A stretch of DNA of 64,000 bases from assembly GCA_944470555.2 (NCBI GenBank), contig OX104130.1, positions 53,849,491 through 53,913,490 on the forward strand, read 5' to 3'. Of this stretch, positions 36,501-48,500 are shown one piece after another. The stretch is from Heterobilharzia americana. Lineage: Eukaryota; Platyhelminthes; Trematoda; Strigeidida; Schistosomatidae. The notes beneath the pieces were generated by a model that made no database searches, was not told the origin of the DNA, and was given only the letters and a program-made list of their open reading frames with translations. Position numbers and translations under genes: made by a program. Every line of letters begins with the position of its first letter. Positions within the stretch are counted from its first letter, which is position 1.

Positions 36501-39500
36501 AGTAGCAGACCAGGGTCAATTAGACTATCCGAGCACAAAATCCAGCCAAATTGAAATTGGTAGATAAAAAATTTAGAAAAAAGCTCGGCCATAGGTATGA
36601 GTGCAATTACACACAACCACACAATATGATGGGACACAGTGAAAATTCTAAAGATCAACATAACTGGGTGGAGTGGGAGATTGGAAACTTAGTCTTTGTT
36701 GACCGAATCAACATCTGACACATGCAATAGGAATAACCCAGAACATGTTCCAGATATATGGAAAATCTTACTACCCATATCACAAACTAGGAGAGGAAAC
36801 TAGAGCTATATAAAGGATGTCTTAAAGTTTTCTTGCTGTGGCTATGGACAAGAAGTTGTGTTAGAAGACGTAATCCAGTAAACAATACTGTTTTACTGTG
36901 TGATATGGCTAATAAATCAATTAAAATGGAACTTATACTGGATGATGATTGAAGGTGAGATGAAAATCTGAACCGCATCCAGGTTCTAACCAGCGACCAC
37001 CGGGTTACCCACCCGATACCCTCCCAACTGAGCTACAAGGTCCGACTGCAGATCCACTGGTCGCTGGTTTGAATCCGGCCGTGGTCCCGATTTTCATTCC
37101 ACCTTCAATTATCGCCCAGTATAAATATTAGTCTGGCAAACTACGGTTATCTCAGATAGTCAGATGATAACCAATATGATGCTACCCCTCTCTGATTTAG
37201 TTAGATTTGGGTTGGGATGGGAAATCCTGACTGGGCAGCCAGTGTGAACATGATGAAGCGGTATTAACGCGTCATAAATTCACATGGTAGTCGGACAAAA
37301 CCTTTGGTGATCGAAGTGATCGATCTGGTTCGAATCCGGCAGTGATTCAGATTTTCATCTCACCTTCAATGATCACTCGGTATAAATACTAGTCTCCCAC
37401 ACTACAGCTATCTCAGATAGTCAAATGATAAAATGGAATTACATTGTACATGAGTACTCATGCTTTACTTTAATATTAGTGAAAAATATTAATTATTATG
37501 AGAAAGAGTTAGATACGCATAAGGAATAAAACGATTAATGATATTAACAAAAAGGAAGCGTTCAAGCGGTTGACACTTCCATCATCTCGTGACATTACTA
37601 ATTACTTCAGTGCATTAGCCATTCACTAGTGTTGATCTTTTTAACCATAGTTCGAATGACATATTTATATGGAAAAGAGTACATGAAATTAACCCATTTA
37701 ATTATAGTCTGACCTGTTCTTTGATAAATAAACAATCAACAGCTAAATTAATCATCATTAAAATCATGAACTATAAAGCTTAATCATCAATTAGACACTT
37801 ATTTTCTAGAAAAAAAATATATACATGTAAACTAAACTATTATTCTGGTGAATTGTTTACTTGCTTACTATATTATCAAGTTATAGCAAATTCTACGCTA
37901 AAATACAAACTAATAAATAATATTCCTAAGTTTTTTTTTCTCTCACTTACTTGCTTTTCCAATGGATATTGCTTTAATTCTTCAATCCATTCTTGTTCAT
38001 TTTTATCAAAATGATAAATTGATATACTTATCAATCATAATGTATAGTTAAGTTCCATTTGATGACAGAATTGAATTAATCATTTGAAGAAAAAGATTAT
38101 AAAAGCTTATTTAAAAAAAAAATTATATAAAGTTAACCAAAAAAAAAGGTAATGAATAGTAGGCTAGCAGTGGTATTCAGGATGCAAGTTTCATTCTATT
38201 TGGGACACATCAGCTGGATATATCCGCCTCTCAGTGAGCTATGTTGTTCCCACTAGTACTCGAAACCAAGACAAATCTCTTCAAACGCCAAAACGTTATT
38301 CAGTAAGCAAGTTGATATAGTTCGTGATAAATAAACCATGTTAAGATATTATAGCTTCCATTCACTTGAAGTTAATTGTACTGAATTGATGGGTCATTAT
38401 TGGTATATGGGCTACTATTCAGGCGCCTCGATAGGCGTCACACACACATAAATTATCATATTTTCTGTAGGTGTTATTGTCGGCTTTTCAGTGGTAACAG
38501 TAACATTGTGGGGTACTACTCGTCATATGGCTCATTAGGGGGAACACTATCTTTCTCTGGACTTTCATTATCGAAAGTAACTTTCTGGAATCAATTTAAG
38601 GGTTGCTTACATCATAGATGCCAGAAAGTTACCTTTCCAATCTCTAGTCTTGTCAAATTTATTCCAGCATGATTTATTCGTAAGATTATTCACAAAGAAC
38701 TATTCAAATTTCTGTATCTTCTATAATCATACATAACAAGATTTATTTACAATTCACAAACTCTAGTTGAGGAATCGCAGTCTTTGAAGTACGCGTTTTA
38801 TCATAAGAGTTATGTTTGTTGCCAGACACTGGGAGTAAATTAATAGACGCTTAAATAACTACGTTTTATCTGTATATTGACAATCAGAAATGTTTAAATA
38901 CGAAATAAAGGACAATAAAACTGTATCGAAGAGACTAATGTATGTCATTCAAACAACTACTGATCCCGTACATGACTAAATTCCCTCTGCACTATTGTAT
39001 TACTTAGCTCATCGCAATGATTAAATATCAGGCATTTCACGGAGATTGTTAACCTTGATACATTACAGAAGACTAATGTGGAATATGGGACTGTGAATAA
39101 CTCATGAAGTTAACTCGACTTCTCATTTCGTTGGATACATTTTCGGTTCTCATATTCATGCCTACCTCTTGAATTAGATTCAGTATAGAGGTATACCGTC
39201 AGTAGATCAATAATATCTATCCTTCAAAAACTGGATATCCCCAATAAGAAACTCAACAGATAACATTGACGTCTTGCTCGACAGATTTTGAGATACAGTT
39301 CGAATGTAACTGTAACGCTGGTCATGATAAAATACTATCCTACTATGAAGTTAACCTAACATTCAAACATCTTTGCAAACTTGAATGATATCTCATATAA
39401 AACTAAGTGCGGTTATGATAATTTTTGACATCAATCCAGTTATCTTTGAAAAACCATTGATTACGTGTTAAATATCAATCGTATTATAATTAAAGTACAC

Positions 39501-42500
39501 TTAATTACCTGTCATAGTTGATGAATTTTTTCAGACTATCAGCAACATTTTCATACAAATTTGATTCACCATCAATTTGACTAAAATATGTCATTTCTTT
39601 GCGAAGATTCTGTTAAAATATGAACGTTTTTATATGATAAATGGATATATAGATAAATTCTTTTATAGGTGATATGTATATGATAGAAAACTTGAAAACT
39701 ACAGAAGTGGAAAATAAGAATGAATATTTCAGTACTTTGACTTTTGATATTTGTTTTCGACTAAGTATATATTACTGTTACATTGACTGATTACTAGACT
39801 GTAACCAACTTCATGTTGTCTAGTCCTAATTAATGATCGAATTCAACTGATCATTTTGCAATGCGGCTATCAGGCTAGGAGGCTCAGCATCGCTATCCAC
39901 TTTCTTCGTCGTGGCCCGAACAGATCAGTAGTAACATCTCTGACTGCAGCACTGGATGATATGGGTTCGAATCTCAAGCAGGACAGGAATTCTATAGAGG
40001 TTGCAGATAAGCCTTCCTGATGAGTGCCGAAAAGCAAGAAACCTAGGTCCACGACCTTCTGTCGTTTCCTTCCATCCAGCTAATATGTATTATTGTTGTT
40101 TGATAATGGATTGCTACTTTTCTATCATCTATTCTGAACCTAGATAGTAGGTACTATGATACAGCCTGTCAGAAAGCCTATGGTCTTCAACCTAACAAAT
40201 AACCGTCTATGAGTTTATTCAGTAATCTTGGTGTGTATAGAAGTAACTGAATTGTCTAACCAATAATGTAAAACCCTAGGTTAATTCCTTGTTGACTTTC
40301 ATGTTGTTGTCAAGTGATTTTCTTGAATAATATTTATAGAGCGGTTGATCATGATACTTAAGGGAAGAGATTAATGGTGGAACTCATGAATATGAGTTTC
40401 ACTTCCTATCATTAGCTTCAGCTGTTCATACCTACCTCTTAAGTATTATAAACTTGGCCAATGACTTGCGATACCTAGTATTCACAATTACCAAAATCAG
40501 AGTAAGTCTGATGGTTGAGCATTTACAAAAGGATTGTTCAGTTTCGTTCAGTCAAACTACTAACTAGAAACTGTGATTTTTTAGGAATACAGCATCCCAG
40601 GAATACGACAGAAGTGGAAAAAACAAAGCATAAGCAGTTGTAGACATGAATTATGCATCAGAATAAACAACTGTTTGTTAATTGGTCCAAGACAATCGTC
40701 AGAAAGCCCAGCCTGATCTCGGTTTCCTGCTTGTTGGTACTCGTCAGCAAGGCGTATCCGCAACCGTGAGCGAAATGATGTCTCCTGTGGAGTTCCAGCA
40801 CACGTTAACCATTGCTGTGTTCAGCGACATTACCACTGAGCTATTTAGGCCACTGTTAGACTCCTGTAGGGCTGGAATACATCAAGTAATTGGTCAATGG
40901 AGAGCAATCAATTTCAACACTACAGGGAACCTCCAAGCTTTGCGTCCACTTTGCGAAGGGATCGATAGGATTCGGTTATTATTATCATTATTTGTCCTTT
41001 GGGTTCCTACTGGAACATAGGGTTTCAGTAGCACGTCTCCATTCCACTCCGTTCTCTGCAGTCTTTTGAACCTGGCTCCACGAGAGCCCAGATGCTCTCA
41101 TTTCCTCCTCACACGATCTCCTCTATGTCAACCTTGCCTCTGACTCCCAACTAGTAGTTTCCCATCGGGGTTCCACTCGAGGTCTGGCCTGGCGCGTGAT
41201 GTCCCCGAATGGTCGTCTTAGTGCATGAAATTCGGTTATTAGTGAAAACTAAACAAGATAAAACTGGTTGTTGTCAGCTGAGCTACCAAAAAAATGGCAA
41301 CTGTTTGTAAGGGATTGAATAACTTAGATGGAGTTCATTTCTTGCACCATGGATTCTTTGGAAAGAGCTCCCTTAGATGAATAATTTTGCCTACATATCG
41401 TTATTGTAGTGTTTTGAAGAAAAGGCGAGGTACTCAATACTAAGTTTCTCATTAGTGCAGAGTTCCATGAAAACCAAGCACTTTGTTTTCAGCAAATCCT
41501 GTGGTCTACCGCCTGTAAACTTTGACCATAAACCACAAAACATTCACATGCATTACTAAAACATGTGCTATGGAAAACGTAATTAACTACCTGTCAAAAG
41601 TACTAAACATTTGTTTCTCCAATTGCCAGTAGAAATCATACCAGTAAAATCTATGTTTCATTTGTTTTCATCATTTTCTCTCATTTTCGCGTACAGATTT
41701 TCGTTTATTGCTTAGCAACATCTGACATAAAACCTTCGATCCTTGAGTAAGGAAGTTTTGTTGATTAAAGGACGTCTAAGTGAATAGACATTTCTAGCTA
41801 GTCTCTGTTTATTTAACCTTAAAATGTATTTATTCGCAAAGCAGTTATGTCAGGTATCATATAATCGACAAAATTTTACTACTTCAAATACGAGTCTAAA
41901 GGAGTATTTTACTTCTCGGAAAATGTTATTTACAAGGGTCCTAACAGCATTTTCTAATGTTGTTGCTTGTATTATCTTGCCGTTGTTTGGACCGAATTGA
42001 TTTGTCTCTATTGGCATATCAGCTCTTGTGCGGATTTTGCGATATTACCTGGCGTTCCAGCCTGATAGAAACGATGGTTAGTGGCTAACAGTGGAATCTA
42101 GGACGCACGTTCCACTCCACCTGTGACTCTTCAGCTGGATCTACCTGCCTCCTAGTGAATGATTTCGTTCCCACTAAGACTTGAATCCAGGACCGAACGC
42201 TTCAAAGACCAGAGCTTTACCCACTAGGCCAACGAGTCACGATACTCATTTCTTATGCGATTGGCACAGTCTTTATGATGTTGCTTGTATTGAAATAAGG
42301 ATTCTGAATTCCGCTGCTAGCTACTATTTATCATTAGCATATTCTTCTGTCAGTATTTATCCACCAGTGGTTGGGTTATTTACTGATGTGTGAAATATAC
42401 TGATCAGGATATGAAAGAAGAACAAGTATTCAGTGAAGAGTCTCTTATCGGCGATTTCGTTTTCACTCCTGTGCAATTTATCAAGCATAACAACACAAAT

Positions 42501-45500
42501 GGTTTCAATAAATGAGTTGTCATTACAATCAAACACTATGATGAGTAGTGAATATTAATCAAAATAAATTTGAACAAGAAGTTTGGAAACTGAATTGTGA
42601 TCAGGTAGAACATAGCAACAAGAATGAGTAGCAAATTTCTTAAGCAGTGAATAGTGTCGGAACAGAAAGATGAGAAGAAAAAAAGAAGGGGGAGGGGAGT
42701 AGACGAGACTGAAAACTAAGACCATGAAAGAAGAAAGCATTGAACAAACTTCTTTTGCGTAGACAGTTTGGGTTTCTCCATATGGATGACAAGAGCTTCG
42801 ACGATGCAGAGAATACAAACACATACAGCCTTTGGAGGAGGGCCCACGTGGTTACAAATAGACCGATAAGGAGTGATATAATTGAGCACATCGTAAACAA
42901 AAATCACCCTATCTCAAAAACCTTGTTGTTTAAAGTCTATAAGGTGGAAATAAACCTCCCAAAGGCTGTATGTCTTCGTATTCTCCGCATCGCCATATGG
43001 CGAAACCTGAACTGTGTAGACAAAAGAAGATTGTTCTACCTCTCCTCCTTTCATGGTTTTAGTTTTCAGTCCTTGAAATCTGCTATACCCCCCCTCCCTC
43101 TCCTTTGATTTTTCTGTTTTGATACTGATTTGCTACTTATTCTTGTTGTTATGTTCTGCCTGATCACAATACAGTTTACAATTATGTCTTCATGTCACGA
43201 AAATTCACTGCTCATCAAATTTTGATTTTTGATTTCAATGACAGCTCATCTATTGAGACTAGTTGTGTTGTTATGCTTGATAAACTGTTTTTAACTAACA
43301 AATTCTTACACTAGAAAAATGTATAAATTTGCTATTGTAGAGGTTTGAAAATGAAATCAACGGAAAGAGTCTTCGCTGAAATACTTATTTCATATTTACT
43401 CATAATCAATGTGATCTATGAGTTCAATAGATTTAAGACTGTTATGAAATGAAAACGAATGACATTAGCAGAGAGTCACACCACACCACAAGATGATTGA
43501 ACTTACCAGTTGTGAACCACTTAGTCCTAGACGGTAACGTGTTTGTCTTTAGATGAGAATATCCGAAGCATGATATCTTAAAGAGTTTTCTATGTATGCC
43601 CTCATGAAAAGTACCACAGTAAGTGAAGATTATTATCCATTACTTCATAGTTTGTAAAAGTTTTCTGTCTGATGTCAGTTCATGGTGAAAAATATAGCAT
43701 AATCAATTTCTTTTTATAATATTATCAAATGATGAAATGTTAACTCACCTGATTGAGTATATTCCAATCAAATAAATATCTTAGTCTACAGGCTTCAGAT
43801 AGTTCTTGTCTGTACAAAGTTAAAAGATTATTGACTTGCGAATATTCATTTCTTGAACTATGAATAATAACAGATAAATAAAATCATTTCAGGTATAGTT
43901 TTCGCCAAAAAAAGTACAGAAAGTAAGTATAATTTTATTTTATTCCAATAAACTTTTGACTGAAACAGAAGCAACTTCTAGAGGACGATACTTTGAACTG
44001 TACCGCAACATAAGTTTTACGTCCGTTTTCAGTCATGAATTATTTGTATTGTGATAAGTTTATGAGGCTAAAGCTATATCAGATATTTAATTTTCAGGGG
44101 TTTCCCGGTCTACGATGAAAAAACAACTTGAAATATCTCTAAATTCCTACAAATCCCTCAAAATTTAACTGAACTGGTACTCACTGGTGACAAGCTTCGA
44201 GAGGTGATTCACGAAGTTCCAGTGAGAAGTCGTGACCAGTGGGGTAAACCTGATGGTAGTGAGGACAAATATTCAACGATGATATTTGGTGGCGGTTGCG
44301 CTATGTCGTGAAGTGACAGAAGTTGGGTTCCGACCCAGTGGCTCAATGGTAACGTGCTGGCCATGGAACCTGAAGGTCACGCGTTCGACCCATGGCGGGG
44401 TCTTGGGTGCGCACTTCTGAAGAGTCCCATACCAGGACGAAACAGCTGTCCAGTGCTCCCAGATTTCCACTATTCATCCAACTGATGTCAGTATGCTAAG
44501 AATGCCAACTTGATACACCAGATATTCTCATCATTAGTTTCATTTTATCTGTAGTATTCAGGGACTATTCACCTCTTCTTTAAGAAATAGAGATAAATGA
44601 CGTTGCTGTCAAATAATCACATTTTCCTTTTTCTCATCATGTAAGAGGACGTATATGAATTGATAGAATGCAAGAAATGACAGCGAAAATTCGTTGCAAA
44701 TATACAAAATATTCAATTTTTCTGCTCATTGGAAAGTATCTTACAACATTTATGTAGCTAATCTATTACGAATTCACCGCAATCGCTTCTCTAATCACCG
44801 GTTTGCAGTAGAGTGGTATTACACTCAAGAGGTATCTGGTTGAGATATTTTAAAAAGATATTTATAAGATAGTACATGCGATAGTTGCATTCAGCAAATT
44901 AATCTTTAGTAGAAGGGAAAATTCTTCGATGTACCATAAACCTTTATCAAACTCATTCAACAGCAGCTATATGCTATATGATGCTACATGTCAAATGACT
45001 AACTATGGAAAACTACTCAGTGATGCCTTTGAAGTGAAGATTAGGGTAAGACAAGGTTACCGCCTATCACCACTGATGATCTGCCTGATTGTTGTCAACT
45101 GGACTAGGTCAGGCAGCAAACCGTGAGGAGCGAGAAGAGGGGCATATGCTATTTGACCGAGGAGAAGAGCCCAGAATGAGATTTGGATTTCCCAGATGGT
45201 GATTTCTGTTTAATGTTGCAGAAACTAGAAGATCTACAGGCGAAGACTGACAAGCTGACAGAAGAGACGAGGCAGCGAAGGAAGATCGGACTTCCTTCAA
45301 GTGAACGTAGAGAAAACGGAGGTGATGAAGATACCCAACCACCACCACCAACGACAAGCACGAATCACCATGAATGTGAGAAGCTTAAAGGAAGTAGTCT
45401 CTTTCACCTACCCAGGTAATGCTGCATCGTTTCAACTACAGATGGCACAGACGAGGATGCCACAACCAGGACCGGAAAGGCAAGACAGGCCTTCATTATT

Positions 45501-48500
45501 CTGAAATCGGTGTGGAGATCTACTGCACTCAGCATAAAGAAAGTGATCCGGATTTTCAACACCAATGTCAAGTCAGTGCTTCTGTGTGGTTCAGAAACTT
45601 GGTGTGTCACGGAAAGCACCTCTAATAAACTACAGAAACTCATCAACGGCTGCCTATGCTGGCTCGATACTGAAGATCAGGTGGCCAGAAAGAATAAGCA
45701 ACAAGGAACTCTGGGAACGAACAATCAGGAAGCTATCACTCAACAAATATTCAGAAGGAAATAGAGATGGATTGGATTGGACATACACTGAGTAGGCCAG
45801 CTGAGGACATCACGCGTCAGGCAAGATCATGACGTTGAGTGGAACCCAAATGGGAAACGACGAGTTGGGCGTCCGAAGAGAGGGTGACATGGAGGAGATC
45901 ATGTGGGGAAGAGATGAAAGCTTGTAGACAGTGGTGTAGCCAGGTTATATAGACTGGCTTAATATCTTGCTTGCTTGGTGTGAACAACAGCATGATTCCG
46001 CGCCAGTCCTTTCAAAGGCTTAAGTCTTCCTTCTTTGGAATTTTGACAAGGTAGCCCTCCTTCAAACCAATGGGAAGGTACCTTTCCTCCCTTCCTTGTA
46101 AACCTTCTGCAGTATTGGTGTGATGTGAGCATGTCTACTATTGTCTCTGAGTGTGTTTTCAGTGCTTCAGGAGGAATTTCAACTGGTCCTGCTGCTTTCC
46201 GGAATTTCAGAGACTTTACAGCGTTCAGGACTATACTCCTGCTTTCGTCAGAGAGCCTGTGTTCACTGGTAGTTCTGTGGCTAGGTTGCTGATGGTATTT
46301 CCAGACGTGTTGTAAGTGGTGATAGATTCAACAAATTTTGAAGTGGTCAGCTCATTGTTTCCTTTGCTTCCCCTTTTGGTGCTATTTATGTTTCCTTCAC
46401 TGTCTCTCATTGGTTTCATCTGAGTTGATCTCCCCCCTCCCAGATAGACAGTAACATGGTTATTTGATATAATGTTGTCAGGTGTCTGTCTCTCCTACCA
46501 GCCTCCAACCTGTTTTGCTTCACTGTCAAGTGTGTCTCATAAGTGTGTTTTGTCTTTGGGCGCGCTCTGCTTCACTTCTTTGTTCAGTGTAGTGTTTTAT
46601 GGGTTGTGCTCAGTTCCTCTTTTTGTTGTTCATCTTTGCACTGCAGTGCACTGCAGTTCAGTGCAGTGGTTCATCTTGCTTATCACCATCGTCCTCTCTC
46701 TTCTCCACCAGCTTCCATGTGTCCGTCGAGATCCATTCATTGTCCGGTCTCCCCTCTTCTTCCCTCCTAATACGGTTATGCAGGTTTTCTTCCACATTGC
46801 TGTCACTGTGTTTCAGTGTTATTCCATGCAGTTCCCTTCAGGGATGTTTCTCAATGTCTCCCATTTCGTCCTGATGGCTGACTGACGTGAAAATACATTT
46901 TGTAGTTTCGTGCCTCAGTTCAGTTTCTGTTCCGGTTGTTCAACTTCAACTGTTGTCTATCATCACCAACTTCTGTGAATGCTTTCAACTTGATTGATTT
47001 TGAAAGTAGGTTCTTTGCACTAGATAGTGAGTGGTGTGAGACTACATCTACTCTCCTTTTTATCTGACCCTGTGTCCACTTGGCTGACTGAGTCTCCACT
47101 CTCTTCACATTGAGATGAAGTCGATCTGATTTTTGATAGGTACATCTGGTGAAAGGTGCAACAGAATCCATTTCGCTCTGTGAATATGCTTGTGTTTGTA
47201 CACACTGCCACGCTTCCTATCACCAAATCGTTGAATACACAGAAGTCTGCAAACAGTTCTCTATTCTCATTCATCATTTCACTGAGTGCCTCTCGGCCCG
47301 TGATGAGTTGTGTTCCTGTGTTTTTTGCTCCCAGTTTGGCATTCATGTCACCCATTAGAATTTTGATGTCGCCATGTGGGGTGAGTTCTTGTCCAGTGTT
47401 GATTGCAGTTGTCTGTAGAATTCCTCCTTCTTCTCTTGAGTCGCATTATTTGTAGGTGCATAGCGTTACATTTTATGATTGTAAGTTTCCTTCTTTTTGA
47501 GTTGAATTCATCTTGCTGTGATGATACTGATCCTGGAGGAGGAGATTGGTTCCGATTGCATGAGAGCCTTCAAAGCTCTTGAGGACGATCCAGTTGACAC
47601 TTTGCAGAGTCCACTTCCTTACCATCTGCAGACTCCTCGCAGACTCCAGGCACTTCCATCTCATACCTTTTCATCTCGTTTGCAATCTGGGCAGACTTGA
47701 TAGGTTCAAACATGGTGCAGACATTCTATATCCCCATGCTTACTTTCGCTCTCATCGAGAGAAGACACATCAGCCAATTGGCTTCCCGAAAGCTTTCACC
47801 AACCAGCATAATTTCGTCTCCTGATTCCAGAAAGGAATAAGTTTGTTTCTACTTTTTATAATTTTTTTGTGCTTTGAAGTTTCTTTAGCGACTGGATTGG
47901 TTTTCCGGGTTAGGGTTGCTAGCCGTATACCCAACCTTCCCTCTTTATCCGGGCTTAGGACCAGCTAGTAACTAGTGAATTAGATAACCAGGAGAGATAA
48001 CTATTAAAACCCCTTTTTTTAAAAAGGACAACACTGAGGATGTAGACACCAGGAAGAGATGAGAATGAATTTGAACGATGGTGCTTATCTGCCCTACAGA
48101 TAGATGCAACCCCTGCTCAATAGAGAAAAAATGTTGATGATAGATTACTACGACTAAGATCCATTGATATTTGAAAGGTTCCGAAATTTATAGCGTAATT
48201 TTAAGTTTCTGTTCAATTCTACGCAGTAGACTTTTGTTATTCAACAATAATTATATGAGTAACTTCGTCAAACAAGACTTCTAGAGCAAAGGATTCACGT
48301 ACTGAACTTGCAACTTTTGGTTTGCATGTTCCGACTCTGCTTCCCATATGAAGTTTTGGCCAGCGAAACGGCATCATCAACCTTGTCAGAATACACCTGT
48401 ACTAATGTGTATTCAGTTGCTCAGACGCATTTTGCTTTTATCATTTAAAACCAGATTTTCAGGTTTAACTTTTATGAACTGACAGCATACACAGAGTTTA

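Larger units (their letters stand above)
34513..37950 (-). other. phosphodiesterase intron(s) (37.9 to 34.5 kb), where the GAF-B core is expected
   Basis: Contains two palindromic S3 copies (36.93-37.43 kb), a Penelope-like fragment with inverted flanks (35.8-36.94 kb) and an S4-like piece (35.34-35.51 kb). About 65 residues of GAF-B should be encoded here if the domain is complete. I found no convincing exon; the longest minus-strand frame near 37.6-37.7 kb lacks GAF features. Confidence 0.5.
39610..43748 (-). other. phosphodiesterase intron (43.7 to 39.6 kb)
   Basis: Contains the ~1-kb fold-back element (42.41-43.40 kb), an S1 copy (41.99-42.24 kb), an S4 copy interrupted by an R1 insertion with target duplication (40.68-41.29 kb) and a second S4 (39.79-40.09 kb). 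41.3-41.98 and 40.1-40.67 kb are unassigned. Confidence 0.55.

Noticed and set aside
37598..37720. Minus-strand frame of about 33 codons near 37.6-37.7 kb
   Set aside because: No GAF-like residues, weak donor, and phase does not fit the flanking exons.
42740..43108. 122-codon plus-strand frame
   Set aside because: It runs through the arm and centre of the fold-back element and has no recognisable domain.
46472..46885. 137-codon plus-strand frame with a hydrophobic, Cys-rich sequence
   Set aside because: It is the antisense shadow of the R1 endonuclease region on the minus strand.
44929..47830. Twin-priming origin of the opposed R1 halves
   Set aside because: In twin priming the inverted 5' part lies before the 3' part; here the order is reversed.
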